Positions 1-9,800 of a DNA stretch of 64,000 bases are shown here, one piece after another. Under the pieces are notes generated by a model, which worked only from the letters and a program-made list of their open reading frames with translations, was not told the DNA's origin and ran no database searches. Within the stretch, counting starts at the first letter, position 1. The number at the start of each line of letters is the position of its first letter. The stretch lies in assembly GCF_020567375.1 (NCBI RefSeq), contig NZ_JAJBZM010000002.1:329026-393025 (forward strand), written 5' to 3'. A program made the translations under genes and the position numbers. The stretch is from Janibacter melonis (GTDB lineage: Bacteria; Actinomycetota; Actinomycetes; Actinomycetales; Dermatophilaceae).

Positions 1-594
1 GTAGGTGCCGTCGCCGTTGTCGACGACGCCCTGCTCGAGGACCTCGGGGTGGGTCGCGGCGACCGCCTGGAGCGAGGCGATGAACCAGCAGTCGTTGAGG
101 CTGCCCTGCTCGACGTCGGTCGGCGCCACCCCGTCGCGGAAGAGCGGGCCCTCGATCTCGGTGTCGACGGCGTCCTCGGCGTCGGGGTCGAAGTTCGGGT
201 TGTCCTTCTCCTTCGTGCTCCCGCCGGCACCTGCGTCGTCGGCTCCGCCGGCGCCCCCGTCGCGGCCGCCCGGCCCGGCGGGTCCGCCCGGTCCGCCCGG
301 TCCGCCCGGTCCGCGCCCACCGGGGGAGTCGGAGGCGGAGTCCTGCGCGTCGGCCTGGCGCTCGAGCTCGTCCGCGTACGCCCGCACCCGGTCGGCGGCG
401 GCGTGGACGACCCGCTCGGCCGCCGACCACCGGTCGCCGAAAGACGCGAGATCCGGTCCCTGCCAGGCCTCGTCGAGCGTGGCCAGCCCGGCCCGCCCGG
501 TGCGGCACACCTCGTCGAGCCGTTGCTCCGTCGCCCTCAGCTGCGCACCCACCTGGCGCACCCGGGCGACGTCCATCCCGTCGGTGAGCGTCAT
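1..594 (-). CDS. WXG100-like domain fused to calpain-type cysteine protease (3' end outside window)
   Basis: Only the first 198 codons are present; the frame is open to the window edge. Residues about 1-90 are helical and resemble a WXG100/ESX protein, with WQG at 44-46. A Gly/Pro-rich linker (about 91-125) joins this to a domain opening with Gln163 and Cys169 in the context QGSLNDCWFIASL. That is the oxyanion-hole Gln and catalytic Cys signature of the calpain (C2) peptidase family. His and Asn of the triad would lie beyond the edge. WXG100 heads usually target large proteins to the type VII (ESX) secretion system, so a secreted protease or effector is likely (inference). ATG follows a short untranslated stretch; a TAGCCT -10-like box lies about 30 nt upstream. 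Confidence 0.8.
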   Translation of the reverse strand, partial: MTLTDGMDVARVRQVGAQLRATEQRLDEVCRTGRAGLATLDEAWQGPDLASFGDRWSAAERVVHAAADRVRAYADELERQADAQDSASDSPGGRGPGGPGGPGGPAGPGGRDGGAGGADDAGAGGSTKEKDNPNFDPDAEDAVDTEIEGPLFRDGVAPTDVEQGSLNDCWFIASLQAVAATHPEVLEQGVVDNGDGTY

Positions 595-672
595 GACCGG
601 CCTCCCTGCCCTCGTCCCTGCGCAGGCTAGTGGCGGCGTGGTGGGCGCGGCCAGGGCAGGACTCCCCTGCGA

Positions 673-678
673 TAGCGT
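673..678 (+). promoter_or_regulatory. -10 box of selC
   Basis: TAGCGT ends about 7 nt before the 5' end of the selenocysteine tRNA, so the transcript would begin at or very near the mature tRNA end. The same TAGCGT/TAGGGT box precedes many protein genes here. No clear -35 is visible. Confidence 0.45.
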
Positions 679-685
679 GAGCGGC

Positions 686-781
686 GGAGGCGTCTGGGCA
701 CCTGGTGGGCTCCCCGGTCTTCAACACCGGTGAGGCCGAGCATCTCGGTCTGGCGGGTTCGATTCCCGTCCGCCTCCGCCA
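686..781 (+). tRNA. selC: tRNA-Sec (anticodon UCA)
   Basis: This is a 96-nt tRNA that reads UGA as selenocysteine. The acceptor strand GGAGGCG pairs with CGCCTCC before the discriminator G and an encoded CCA (778-781). The anticodon stem CCGGT/ACCGG encloses CTTCAAC, giving anticodon TCA at 721-723. A long extra arm (CCGAG/CTCGG around CAT) and a TTCGATT T-loop follow. The length, long variable arm and extended acceptor plus T stem are typical of selC. It sits just upstream of selD and 6 kb from a gene with an in-frame UGA. An eighth acceptor pair (T693/C770) would be a mismatch. Confidence 0.95.
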
Positions 782-791
782 GCCACCACCT

Positions 792-818
792 GCGAAGGGG
801 GCCCGCCGCCCCCTTCGC
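792..818 (+). terminator. selC terminator hairpin
   Basis: An 11-bp perfect stem, GCGAAGGGGGC with GCCCCCTTCGC around CCGCC, begins 10 nt after the tRNA 3' end. No T-run follows, as is common in high-GC actinobacteria. Both arms contain the 9-mer that is over-represented throughout the window. Confidence 0.7.
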
Positions 819-844
819 CGGAGGGCCCGACCTAGGGTGAGGGC

Positions 845-1852
845 ATGGCGGAGCAGCTGCGACTGACCCAGTACGCCCACGGCGGAGGGTGCGCGTGCAA
901 GATCCCGCCCGGTGAGCTCGAGCAGGTCGTCGCCGGCCTGCGCGGGGTGCGCACCGCCTCGACCGCCGAGGTGCTCGTCGGTCTCGACGACGGCGACGAC
1001 GCGGCCGCCGTACGGGTCGCCGACGGTCTCGCCGCGATCTCCACCGCCGACTTCTTCACCCCCGTCGTCGACGACGCCTACGACTGGGGCCGGATCGCCG
1101 CGGCGAACGCGCTCTCCGACGTCTACGCCATGGGTGGCACGCCCGTCATGGCGATCAACCTCGTCGGCTGGCCGCGCGACGTCCTGCCGACCGACCTCCT
1201 GACCGAGGTGCTGCGCGGTGGTCTCGACGTCGCGACCCGGGCCGGCTGCCCGGTCATCGGCGGGCACAGCATCGACAACCCCGAGCCGATCTACGGCATG
1301 GCCGTCACCGGCACCGCCGACCCGGACCGCCTGCTGCGCAACGACGCCGCGCAGCCCGGGCTGCCGATCAGCCTCACCAAGCCCCTCGGCCTGGGCATCC
1401 TCAACAACCGGCACAAGGCGACCGGCGAGCTGAGCGCCGAGGCAGTCGAGGTGATGACGACCCTCAACCGCGAGGCGTCCGAGGCGGCGCTGGCGGCGGG
1501 GGTGCGCTCGGCGACCGATGTCACCGGCTTCGGTCTGCTGGGGCACCTCCACAAGCTGTGCCGCGCGAGCGGCGTCGCGGCCGAGATCGACGCGGCGGCG
1601 GTGCCGTACGTGAGCGGAGCGCGCGAGGCGCTCGCCGCCGGGCACGTCCCCGGCGGGTCACGGCGCAACCTCGACTGGGTGCGCCCCCACCTCAGCGCCG
1701 ACGGGGTGAGCGAGGACGAGCTCGTCATGCTCGCCGACGCCCAGACCTCCGGCGGCCTGCTCGTCGTCGGCGAGATCCCCGGCGCCCCCGTCGTCGGCCG
1801 CACCGTCGCCGGCGGCGCGCTCGGCGAGGGGATCACCCTCCGGGTGCGCTGA
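845..1852 (+). CDS. selD: selenide, water dikinase (selenophosphate synthetase)
   Basis: It makes selenophosphate from selenide and ATP, the selenium donor for Sec-tRNA synthesis. The 335-residue length matches the family. The N-terminal motif HGGGCACK carries the catalytic Cys16 and Lys19; here the reactive residue is Cys, not Sec. DxxAAV and the ADFFTPVVDD-type ATP/metal segments follow, and a Gly-rich SGGLL motif lies near the C terminus. The start is ATG at 845, 6 nt after a TAGGGT -10 box, so the message is probably leaderless. Its place beside selC and near a UGA-containing formate dehydrogenase shows the host makes selenoproteins. selA and selB are not in the window. Confidence 0.95.
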   Translation: MAEQLRLTQYAHGGGCACKIPPGELEQVVAGLRGVRTASTAEVLVGLDDGDDAAAVRVADGLAAISTADFFTPVVDDAYDWGRIAAANALSDVYAMGGTPVMAINLVGWPRDVLPTDLLTEVLRGGLDVATRAGCPVIGGHSIDNPEPIYGMAVTGTADPDRLLRNDAAQPGLPISLTKPLGLGILNNRHKATGELSAEAVEVMTTLNREASEAALAAGVRSATDVTGFGLLGHLHKLCRASGVAAEIDAAAVPYVSGAREALAAGHVPGGSRRNLDWVRPHLSADGVSEDELVMLADAQTSGGLLVVGEIPGAPVVGRTVAGGALGEGITLRVR

Positions 1853-1907
1853 CCCCTTCGCGCTCGTCGGCTGGGGCTACGAAACCCTGCCAGCAGCCTT
1901 TCGACGT

Positions 1908-2079
<172 letters not shown>

Positions 2080-2153
2080 CGTCAAGACCCAGCCAGCAGG
2101 GTTTTGTCGGACCGGGGCGAAGGGGGACCGAGCAACAGCTCGTGCAGGAGGGG

Positions 2154-3011
2154 TCAGGAGCGGGGGCGGGTGCCCGGGAGGTAGCCGACGTCGATGACGG
2201 CCTTGACGAAGGGGCGTGCCCGCCGCAGCGTCTCCTCGGCCTCCGGCACCCCGGCCCACAGGCCAGCGGCGGCGGTGTCGGTCTCGCGCTCGACCCGGTC
2301 GTAGAGCTCGGCGCCGGCAGCGGTCATCGCGCCGTCCGCGTCGAGCAGCCCGCGCGAGCGCAGCGACTGCGACGCGCTCTCCCAGTCCGAGTCCTCCCAG
2401 CCGCGCGTCGTGAGCAGCAGGGAGCGACCGAGCGTGCGCCGACGGATCGCCGGGTCGGGGTGGGGCGCCTCGTGCAGCACGAGGGCCTCGACGGGGGAGA
2501 GGTCTGCGAGGACGAGGGCCGCGATGTGCCCGTCGCCCCGGTGCTCGCGCACGACGGTGATCGCGTGCCAGAGCTGCAGGTGCGGCTCGTCCGGCCACGG
2601 GTGGGCGGCCCACGCGGCGGCGAGAGGCCGGCCCTCGAAGCGCGCGTCGACGACGCCCGCCCGCAGCGCGCCGACGACGGAGGCGATCTCGGGGTCGGAC
2701 ACGCGCTCGCCGAGGGCGTCGCGCAGCGAGGCGTCGACCGCGCGGGTCCGTCCGGCGTCGGTCTCGTCGAGACCGGTCGACAGCGCCTCGGACCAGCCGA
2801 AGGTGATGAGCGCGGGGTTGAAGTTGTAGAAGGTCGCCGCGACCGTCGCCGCCGAGGTCCGGCCCAGCGGTGCCGCCCGCCCCCCGACGTACATGCCGGC
2901 CCGCGACAGCCGCAGCGGCACCGACTCGGTCTTGAGGTGCGGGTTGAAGTACGCCAGGACGTGGTACGGCTCGAGCGTCTCGTAGGCAGTGCGGGCCAGC
3001 GTCGAAGTCAC
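2154..3011 (-). CDS. SCO6745-family helix-turn-helix-type protein
   Basis: This 285-residue soluble protein resembles the actinobacterial SCO6745 family, which is annotated as helix-turn-helix and has no established function. Visible hallmarks are the N-terminal LEPYHVLAYFNP segment, a TFYNFNP motif, and a C-terminal winged-helix-like half (EALVLHEA, LLLTTRGW, LRSRGLLD). I start it at GTG 3009-3011, with AAGG about 8 nt upstream. The open frame continues further upstream, but those residues come from the repeat-rich intergenic region and look non-coding. It is monocistronic. Function is unknown; a sensor or regulator is a guess. Confidence 0.75.
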   Translation of the reverse strand: MTSTLARTAYETLEPYHVLAYFNPHLKTESVPLRLSRAGMYVGGRAAPLGRTSAATVAATFYNFNPALITFGWSEALSTGLDETDAGRTRAVDASLRDALGERVSDPEIASVVGALRAGVVDARFEGRPLAAAWAAHPWPDEPHLQLWHAITVVREHRGDGHIAALVLADLSPVEALVLHEAPHPDPAIRRRTLGRSLLLTTRGWEDSDWESASQSLRSRGLLDADGAMTAAGAELYDRVERETDTAAAGLWAGVPEAEETLRRARPFVKAVIDVGYLPGTRPRS

Positions 3012-3052
3012 GTCTGGCACCTTACGGGTCACCCGGGCGGAGGGGGAGGCGG

Positions 3053-3130
3053 TGGTCTCGAGGCTCAGGCCCGGGGGGCCTTCGCACCTCGACCAGCGAG
3101 GAGTCGGGGGCCTTTGCGCTTCGACCACCA
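3053..3130. repeat. half copy of a TGGTCTCGAGGCTC dispersed repeat
   Basis: TGGTCTCGAGGCTC, then CGCACCTCGACCAGCGAG, then an imperfect return arm ending TCGACCACCA. The same two blocks, as a nearly perfect large inverted repeat, occur at 25569-25663. It lies between two tandem minus-strand genes. Confidence 0.6.
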
Positions 3131-3171
3131 TGCCCCCCTTCGCCACGTGACCAGCCCCGCCCCATGCCCAA

Positions 3172-3220
3172 TGAGCGCGAATCGCCGCTGCGCGGGGTGC
3201 GTAGCGGCGATTCGCGCTCA
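3172..3220. terminator. long hairpin, possible terminator of the transporter operon
   Basis: Two 21-nt arms (starting TGAGCGCGAATCGCC and ending GGCGATTCGCGCTCA) pair with a single mismatch around a 7-nt loop. It lies just past the stop of the OFA transporter gene at 3243, on the side where that operon's transcription ends. The stem is longer than a normal intrinsic terminator, so a dispersed palindromic element is an alternative. Confidence 0.5.
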
Positions 3221-3242
3221 CTCGGGCGACGGGAGAGGGGGG

Positions 3243-4538
3243 TCAGGCGTCGGCGGTGCGGCCGGCGGGCTTCTTCGTGATGAGGGGGATGGCGGCACCG
3301 ACGAGGGCGATGATGCCGACGACCGTGTAACCGACGGTGTACGCCTTGTCCTCGCCGACGAGCGCGGAGATGAGCAGCGGGCCGACGACGCCGCCGATGG
3401 ACCAGCCGATGAGCATGAGGCCGTAGATCCCACCGGCGTTCTTCACGCCGAAGAAGCTGCCGGCGGTCGACGGCATCGTCCCGAAGGCGCCGCCGTAGCA
3501 GAGGTAGATGAGCGCGGCGAGGACGTAGAAGATGGCGACGTTGCCGGCGTGCGGGATCGCGATGAGCGCCAGGCCCTGGATCGCGAGGATCCCGACGAAG
3601 GCCGTCATCTTGCCGATCTTGTCCGACACGGCGGCCCAGGCGATGCGCCCGACGCCGTTGAAGAGCCCCATGACGCCGACGAGCGTCGCGGCGGCGCCGG
3701 CGCTGAAGCCGGCCACGTCGGTCGCGGTGCCCGCGGCGATCGAGATGAGCGAGATGCCCGCGGTGACCGAGATCGTGAGGATGAGGGTGAGGAGGTACCA
3801 CTGCGGGGTCGACAGCGCCTCGGCCTGCGTGAAGTCGCGCGCCGCGGGGGCGGTGGTGTCCCCCTTCGCCGCGGTGCTCTGCGTCGCCCCGGCGACGGTG
3901 TAGCCCTCCGGCGGGTTGCGGAAGACGGAGGCGCCGATGACGCCCGCGACGAGGTAGGCCAGACCGAGCCAGAGGAAGACCTTCGTCGGGTAGCGCTGGT
4001 AGTCCTCGCTGCCGGCGATCATCCGCTGGGCGAGGGGGCTGGTGATGACCGCGCCGAAGCCGAAGCCGCCGACCGCGATGCCGGTGATGAGGCCCGTCTT
4101 GTCCGGGAACCACTTTTGCAGCATGGCGATCGGGACGATGTAGGCCAGGCCGAGACCGAAGCCGCCGAGCACGCCGTAGCCGAGCACGAGCAGCCACAGG
4201 TCGCTGCCGTCTCGCGCGAGGCTGGCCAGCATGATGCCGACCGAGTAGATCGCGACGCCGACGAGCGCCACGGTGCGCGGGCCCCGCTTGTCCTGGATTC
4301 GCCCGCCGAGGAAGGTCCCGACGAAGATCATGCCGATGGCGACCTCGAAGGGGATCGCGGCCTGCACCTTGGAGATGTCGAAGGCCGAGCCGTCCGCCTG
4401 GAGCGCCTTGGCGAAGGTGCTCCACGCGTAGACGGCGCCGATGGCGAGCTGGACGAGGACGCCTCCGACGAGGATGAGCCAGCGGTTGCCCCCTGCGCTC
4501 GTGGTGGTGGAGCGTGGCGTGGTGGCAGGGGTGCTCAT
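3243..4538 (-). CDS. OFA-family MFS transporter (oxalate/formate antiporter-like)
   Basis: A 431-residue protein with about 12 hydrophobic segments. It shows OFA-type sequences: GAVYAWSTF in the first helix, GGRIQDKRGPR between helices 2 and 3, and QKWFPDKTGLITGIAVGGFG near helices 4-5. Family members exchange or import formate, oxalate or lactate. The gene is last in the formate dehydrogenase operon, 31 nt after the NrfD gene, with AAGGAG ahead of its ATG. Formate uptake or export is therefore the most likely role. The substrate is inferred from the neighbours, not from sequence. Confidence 0.85.
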   Translation of the reverse strand: MSTPATTPRSTTTSAGGNRWLILVGGVLVQLAIGAVYAWSTFAKALQADGSAFDISKVQAAIPFEVAIGMIFVGTFLGGRIQDKRGPRTVALVGVAIYSVGIMLASLARDGSDLWLLVLGYGVLGGFGLGLAYIVPIAMLQKWFPDKTGLITGIAVGGFGFGAVITSPLAQRMIAGSEDYQRYPTKVFLWLGLAYLVAGVIGASVFRNPPEGYTVAGATQSTAAKGDTTAPAARDFTQAEALSTPQWYLLTLILTISVTAGISLISIAAGTATDVAGFSAGAAATLVGVMGLFNGVGRIAWAAVSDKIGKMTAFVGILAIQGLALIAIPHAGNVAIFYVLAALIYLCYGGAFGTMPSTAGSFFGVKNAGGIYGLMLIGWSIGGVVGPLLISALVGEDKAYTVGYTVVGIIALVGAAIPLITKKPAGRTADA

Positions 4539-4569
4539 GACGACTCCTTCTCAGGTGGCGGTGGCGCGC

Positions 4570-5706
4570 TCAGCGCGCCGTGGTGATGCTGTCGTGGACG
4601 ACGCCGCGAGCGCGACGCTCCTCGAGGCGGGCCTTCTGCGTGGCGACCGTGTGGCGGGGGTCCTTCGCCGACTCGATCCCGGCCTCGACGACGGCGAAGC
4701 GGGTGAGCGCGGAGGCGGTGGCCAGGGCCAGCCCGCTCGCGACCGCGACGGTGCGCGAGCGGCGGGCGAGCAGCGAGCCGACGCCGCCGGCGATCGTGAG
4801 GACCTTCGCCGCGCGCATCATCGCGCCCGGTCGGCCGTGGTGGATCGTGTCGTCGATGTCGAGCTCGCGGAGCCGACGCTCGACGGCCTCGGTGGCGACG
4901 AGGTCGCCGACCGCGCCGAGCACCGCGAGGCGCTGGACCGGCCGGGTCTGGGAGGTCGGGGTGAGGACGAGCTGCAGGCCCGAGGAGGCCATCGCCGCGG
5001 AGGAGACGAAGACGAAGGGGAGGGTGCGCCGCGACTCGAGCCACACGGGCGTGGCGGTGTCGGAGAGCAGGACGGCGGTGTACGCCGCGAGCGGCGGCCC
5101 GAAGGCGAAGCTGCCGAGCGAGCCGATCGTCTCGAGCGGGCGCACGACGCCGCCGAGGACGGGCAGGCCGCGACCGCCGCTGCGCCCGCCGAGCATCCGG
5201 TCGACCTCGGCCGCGGTGCTCAGCGCCCCGAAGGCGGAGAAAGCCGAGAAGATCCACGTGCCGACCGACATCGGCGAGGTGAGCTTGACCGTGCGCAGCA
5301 TGTTGATGAAGCGCTCGGGCCGGCCGAGGTCGGAGACGAGCAGCCCGCCGCTCACGGCGACGGCCGTCATCGAGGTGAGCCGCGCGTTGCGGCGCAGCGC
5401 CTCCAGCCCGACGGCGTGGGCCGCGGCGCCGATCATGCCCGAGCCGGCGGCGACGCCACCGGTGAAGAGGTAGGCGGGGATCTCGTGCTTCCACGGCACC
5501 GGCTTGATGACCGGCTGCCCGTAGTAGCTGCGGAACTCCGCGTCCGGCACGACCGCCTGCTCGCCGCGCCCGCGCTGCCGCCCGGAGAGCCAGTCGCTGC
5601 CGCGAGCCGCGAGACCGCGCGGGTCGCGGTGCTCGCCGGCCCGGCGGCGCTCGCGCCGGCCCTGGGTCTCCGGTGGGCGATAGCTGTCGAAGGCGCTCGT
5701 GCTCAT
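4570..5706 (-). CDS. NrfD-type membrane subunit of formate dehydrogenase
   Basis: A 378-residue NrfD/PsrC-like integral membrane subunit expected to anchor the Fe-S subunit and pass electrons to quinone without haem. After a charged N-terminal stretch of about 70 residues come YYGQPVIKPVPWKHEIPAYLFTGG and AGSGM, typical of NrfD. Several hydrophobic helices follow, with DLGRPERF in the loop after helix 3. The ATG overlaps the stop of the Fe-S gene (ATGA). It takes the place of the cytochrome b subunit FdnI of E. coli formate dehydrogenase-N. Confidence 0.88.
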   Translation of the reverse strand: MSTSAFDSYRPPETQGRRERRRAGEHRDPRGLAARGSDWLSGRQRGRGEQAVVPDAEFRSYYGQPVIKPVPWKHEIPAYLFTGGVAAGSGMIGAAAHAVGLEALRRNARLTSMTAVAVSGGLLVSDLGRPERFINMLRTVKLTSPMSVGTWIFSAFSAFGALSTAAEVDRMLGGRSGGRGLPVLGGVVRPLETIGSLGSFAFGPPLAAYTAVLLSDTATPVWLESRRTLPFVFVSSAAMASSGLQLVLTPTSQTRPVQRLAVLGAVGDLVATEAVERRLRELDIDDTIHHGRPGAMMRAAKVLTIAGGVGSLLARRSRTVAVASGLALATASALTRFAVVEAGIESAKDPRHTVATQKARLEERRARGVVHDSITTAR

Positions 5707-6839
5707 CGGCGCGCCCCGACGAAGGACACGGCTGCGGCGCCGAGGAGCCCCAGCGCGGCCAGACCGGCCTTGCGGAACATCTCGGGCAGGTGCGCGGTCG
5801 GCACGACCGGGTCCGGCGGCAGGCCGTAGACCTCGGGCTCGTCGAGGAGCAGGAAGACCGAGCCGGTCCCGCCGACGCCGTCCTGGTCGTTGGCGCCGTA
5901 CAGGCGTGCCTCGGTGAAGCCCTGGGAGTGCAGCTGGGTGACGCGCTCCTGGGCCGAGGCCACCATGTCGTCGTGGTCGCCGAACTTGATCGAGGTCGTC
6001 GGGCAGGTCTGCGCGCAGGCCGGGGTCTGGTCGTGACCGAGACGGTCGTAGCAGAGCGTGCACTTCTGGGCGACGCCGATGTTGGGCACGTGGTCGTGAG
6101 CGCCGCTGCCGCGCGGGTCCTCGACACCGCTCTCGTCACGGCGGCCGATGACCCCGAAGGGGCAGCCGCCGACGCAGTAGCCGCAGCCGTTGCAGACGTC
6201 GGGCTGGACGACGACGGTGCCGAACTCCGTGCGGAAGAGCGCTCCGGTCGGGCAGACGTCGAGGCAGCCGGCATGCGTGCAGTGCTTGCACACGTCGGAG
6301 GCCATGAGCCAGCGGAACTCCGGCAGCGGGCCGACCTTCGGCTGGCCGTCGACGGTGGTGCCGAAGGGGGACCCGCCGTTCGTCGACGGGGTGATGCCCT
6401 CCTGCGCCCCCTTCGCGGCGAGCATGTCCGACAGCGCCGGGCCGTGGTCCTCGACGGGCGCGGGCAGGCTGCCGTACCCGGCGGGGGTGCCGCCGCGGGC
6501 GGGCTGCGGGGCGGGGGCCCCGATGCTCGGCATGCCGAGGTCGACGAGCGCCTTGCCGGAGGCCCGGGCCGCCTCGATGCGCTCCTGGCCCTGCTCGACG
6601 AAGGCGACGTGGCGCCACGTGCTCGCGCCGAGGTCACCGGTGTTGTCGTAGGAGTTGCCGGACAGGCCCAGCCCGTCCATGGGCACGGCGTTCCACTCCT
6701 TGCACGCCACCTCGCAGGCCTTGCAGCCGATGCAGATGGAGGTGTCGGTGAAGAAGCCCTTGCGGGACGGCGGGTCCACCCAGCCGGCGTCCTGCGCGAC
6801 GTCGGTGGCACCGGAGAGCTGCTCGGTCAACCAGGTCAC
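5703..6839 (-). CDS. formate dehydrogenase iron-sulfur subunit (four [4Fe-4S] clusters)
   Basis: This 378-residue electron-transfer subunit carries four ferredoxin-like cysteine sets: CIGCKACEVAC at 36-46, CKHCTHAGCLDVC, CNGCGYCVGGC and CTLCYD...CAQTC. An insert of over 100 residues separates the first and second sets, as in FdnH-type subunits. A C-terminal hydrophobic helix (AALGLLGAAAVSFVGARR) should anchor it in the membrane next to NrfD. I choose GTG 6837-6839, which overlaps the TGA of the catalytic gene and has GGAGG upstream. The longer open frame upstream is the antiparallel shadow of the catalytic gene. Confidence 0.92.
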   Translation of the reverse strand: MTWLTEQLSGATDVAQDAGWVDPPSRKGFFTDTSICIGCKACEVACKEWNAVPMDGLGLSGNSYDNTGDLGASTWRHVAFVEQGQERIEAARASGKALVDLGMPSIGAPAPQPARGGTPAGYGSLPAPVEDHGPALSDMLAAKGAQEGITPSTNGGSPFGTTVDGQPKVGPLPEFRWLMASDVCKHCTHAGCLDVCPTGALFRTEFGTVVVQPDVCNGCGYCVGGCPFGVIGRRDESGVEDPRGSGAHDHVPNIGVAQKCTLCYDRLGHDQTPACAQTCPTTSIKFGDHDDMVASAQERVTQLHSQGFTEARLYGANDQDGVGGTGSVFLLLDEPEVYGLPPDPVVPTAHLPEMFRKAGLAALGLLGAAAVSFVGARR

Positions 6840-9800
6840 GTGTCCTCCTGCTCGATGATCTCGACGACGTCCTCGGCGACCCGGGCGTTGCCGGTCTCGG
6901 TCGTGGCGCCGGCGAGCGACTGGTACTCCGCGACGAGCCGCAGCAGGTCGTCGCCCTGGGGGCGGCGACCGGGGCGGATGTCGCACGAGCCGACCTTGCT
7001 CTCCTGGATCTGGACGTTGGGGTCCAGGGCCAGGCCGAGCAGGTCGTTGGCGGCGTCGCCCTCGACGACGGCGTCACGGCCGACGCCCCAGTGGTAGGGC
7101 AGGCCGATCTGGTGCACGGTGCGCCCGCCGGCGAGCAGCGGTCGCATGCGGTCGGTGACGAGCACCCGGGCCTCGATGGCCGAGCGCGCGGAGATGATCG
7201 TCGCCCAGTCGCCGTTGGTCAGGCCCCGCTCCTGCGCCAACGCGGGGCTGACCTCGCAGAACATCTCCGGCTGGAGCTCGGAGAGGTAGGGCAGCCACCG
7301 GCTCATGCCGCCGGCCGTGTGATGCTCGGTGAGCCGGTAGGTCGTGAAGACGAAGGGGTAGACCCCGCTGCCCGGCTCGTCGCCCGAGGGCGCCCACAGG
7401 TTGTCCTTGCGCGGGAAGAGCACCCGCCCGGGGTTGCGCTGCTGGGGGTAGAGCGGGTTGACGACGGGTGACTCCTGCGCCTCGTAGTGCGTGGGGAGCG
7501 GGCCGTCGACCATCCCCTTCGGCGCGTAGAGCCAGCCCTTGCCGTCCGCCTGCATGATGAAGGGGTCGTCGCCGGCGATCGCCGCGGGACCACCGACGCC
7601 GGGGTCGGGCCGGAAGGACGGGTCGCGGTCGACGGGGAAGTCCGGGACGTCCTTGCCGACCCACCTGCCCTGCTCCGCGTCCCACCAGATGTACTTCTTG
7701 CGCTCGCTCCACGGACGACCCTCGGGGTCGGCGGAGGCGCGGTTGTAGAGGATGCGCCGGTTCATCGGCCAGGCCCAGCCCCAGTCCTTGGCGACCTCGT
7801 CCTGCTCCTGGCCCGGCACACGGTCCGCGGAGTGGTTGACGCCGCCGGCGTAGACGCCGGAGTAGATCCAGCAGCCGCCGGAGGTCGAGCCGTCGGCCTT
7901 CATCTCGTTGAAGGTCGACAGCGGCTGACCCGCCTTGTCGCCGGTGAGGTGCATGCCGTTGATCTCGCGCAGCACGGCCTCGCCGTCGATCTCGCCCTCC
8001 TCGTCCTTGGGGTAGTCCCAGGTGAGGTCGAGCAGCGGGCGGTCGCGCTCGTCGGTGGACCCAGCGAGACGCTCGCGGATGCGCACCCCGAGCTCGTAGA
8101 AGAACTCGAGCTCGCTCTGGCAGTCGCCCGGCGGCATGACCGCGCGGTGGCGCCACTGGAGCAGGCGCTGGGTCTGGGTGAAGGTGCCGGCCTTCTCGAC
8201 GTGCGTGGCCGCGGGGAAGAAGAAGACCTCGGTGTCGATGTCCTCGGTGCGCAGCTCGCCGGTCGCGATCTCCGGCGCGTCCTTCCAGAAGGTCGCCGAC
8301 TCGATCATCTGCAGGTCGCGCACGACGAGCCACTTCAGGTGCGACATCGCCAGGCGCTGCATCCGGCCGTGGGCGGACCCGACCGCGGGGTTCTGGCCGA
8401 GGAGGAAGTAGCCCTCGACCTTGTCCTCGAGCATGTCCATCGCCGTCTGGTACGTGCCGTGAGGACCGTTGATCTTCGGCAGGTAGTCGAAGGCGAAGTC
8501 GTTCTCCGGGGTGGCGGCGTCGCCCCACCACGACTTGAGCAGGCTCGCGGTGTAGGCGTCGGCGTTGGTCCAGAAGCCCTTCTGCAGCGGTGACGCGATC
8601 GAGGACAGGTACTCCTCGTAGCTGTCGTGCTGACCGGCCGCGGGCATCGGCAGGTATCCCGGCAGGAGGTTGAAGAGCGTCGGGATGTCGGTGCTGCCCT
8701 GGATGCTCGCGTGACCGCGCAGCGCCATGATGCCGCCGCCGGGGCGGCCGACGTTGCCCATGAGCAGCTGGAGGATCGCGGCGGTGCGGATGAACTGCGC
8801 GCCGAGGGAGTGCTGGGTCCAGCCCACCGCGTACGCGAAGCACGTCGTGCGCTCGCGCCCGGAGTTCTCCACGATCGCGTCGGCGATCTCGTGGAACTGC
8901 TCCGGGCGGATGCCGCACACCTCCTGGACCATCTCGGGCGTGTAGCGCTGGTAGTGCCGCTTGAGCACCTGGAAGACCGAGCGGGGGTGCTGCAGGGTCT
9001 CGTCGCGCTCGACCTTCGCGTGCTCGAGCGGGGCGCCGTGACCACCGGTCTCGTCGCCCGCGGCGCGGGCCGACTTGCTCGACCCGTGCTCGCTCGTGCC
9101 GTCGGGGCCCTCGACCTCGCCGTCGGCGCTCTCGCCCTCGGCGGGGTCCTCGCGCTCGGCGTAGGCCCACGTCGACATGTCGTAGTGGCCGGTCTTCGGG
9201 TCGTACCCGGAGAAGACGCCGTCGAGGTCCTCGGTGTCGCGGAAGTCGTCGCTCACGAGCGTCGCGGCGTTGGTGTACGCCACGACGTAGTCACGGAAGT
9301 AGAGGTCCTTGCTGAGGACGTGGTTGATGAGCGCGCCGAGCAGCACGACGTCGCTGCCCGCACGGATCGGGACGTGCGTGTCCGCGATCGCCGAGGTGCG
9401 GGTGAAGCGCGGGTCGACGTGGATGACCCGTGCGCCGCGGGCCTTGGCCTCGGAGACCCACTGGAAGCCCACGGGGTGGCACTCGGCCATGTTCGAGCCC
9501 TGGATGATGATGCAGTCGGCGTTGGCCATGTCCTGCAGGTACTGCGTGGCGCCACCGCGACCGAAGGAGGATCCCAGACTGGGAACCGTGGAGCTGTGTC
9601 AAACACGCGCCTGGTTCTCGATCTGGATCGCTCCCGCGGCCGTGAAGAGCTTCTTGATGAGGTAGTTCTCCTCGTTGTCGAGGGTCGCTCCTCCGAGCGC
9701 TGCGATGCCCATCGTGCGACGCAGCCGCCGGCCCTGCTCGTCGTGCTCCTGCCAGCCCGCGGCCCGCGAGGCCATGAAGCGGTCGGCGACCATGTCGATG

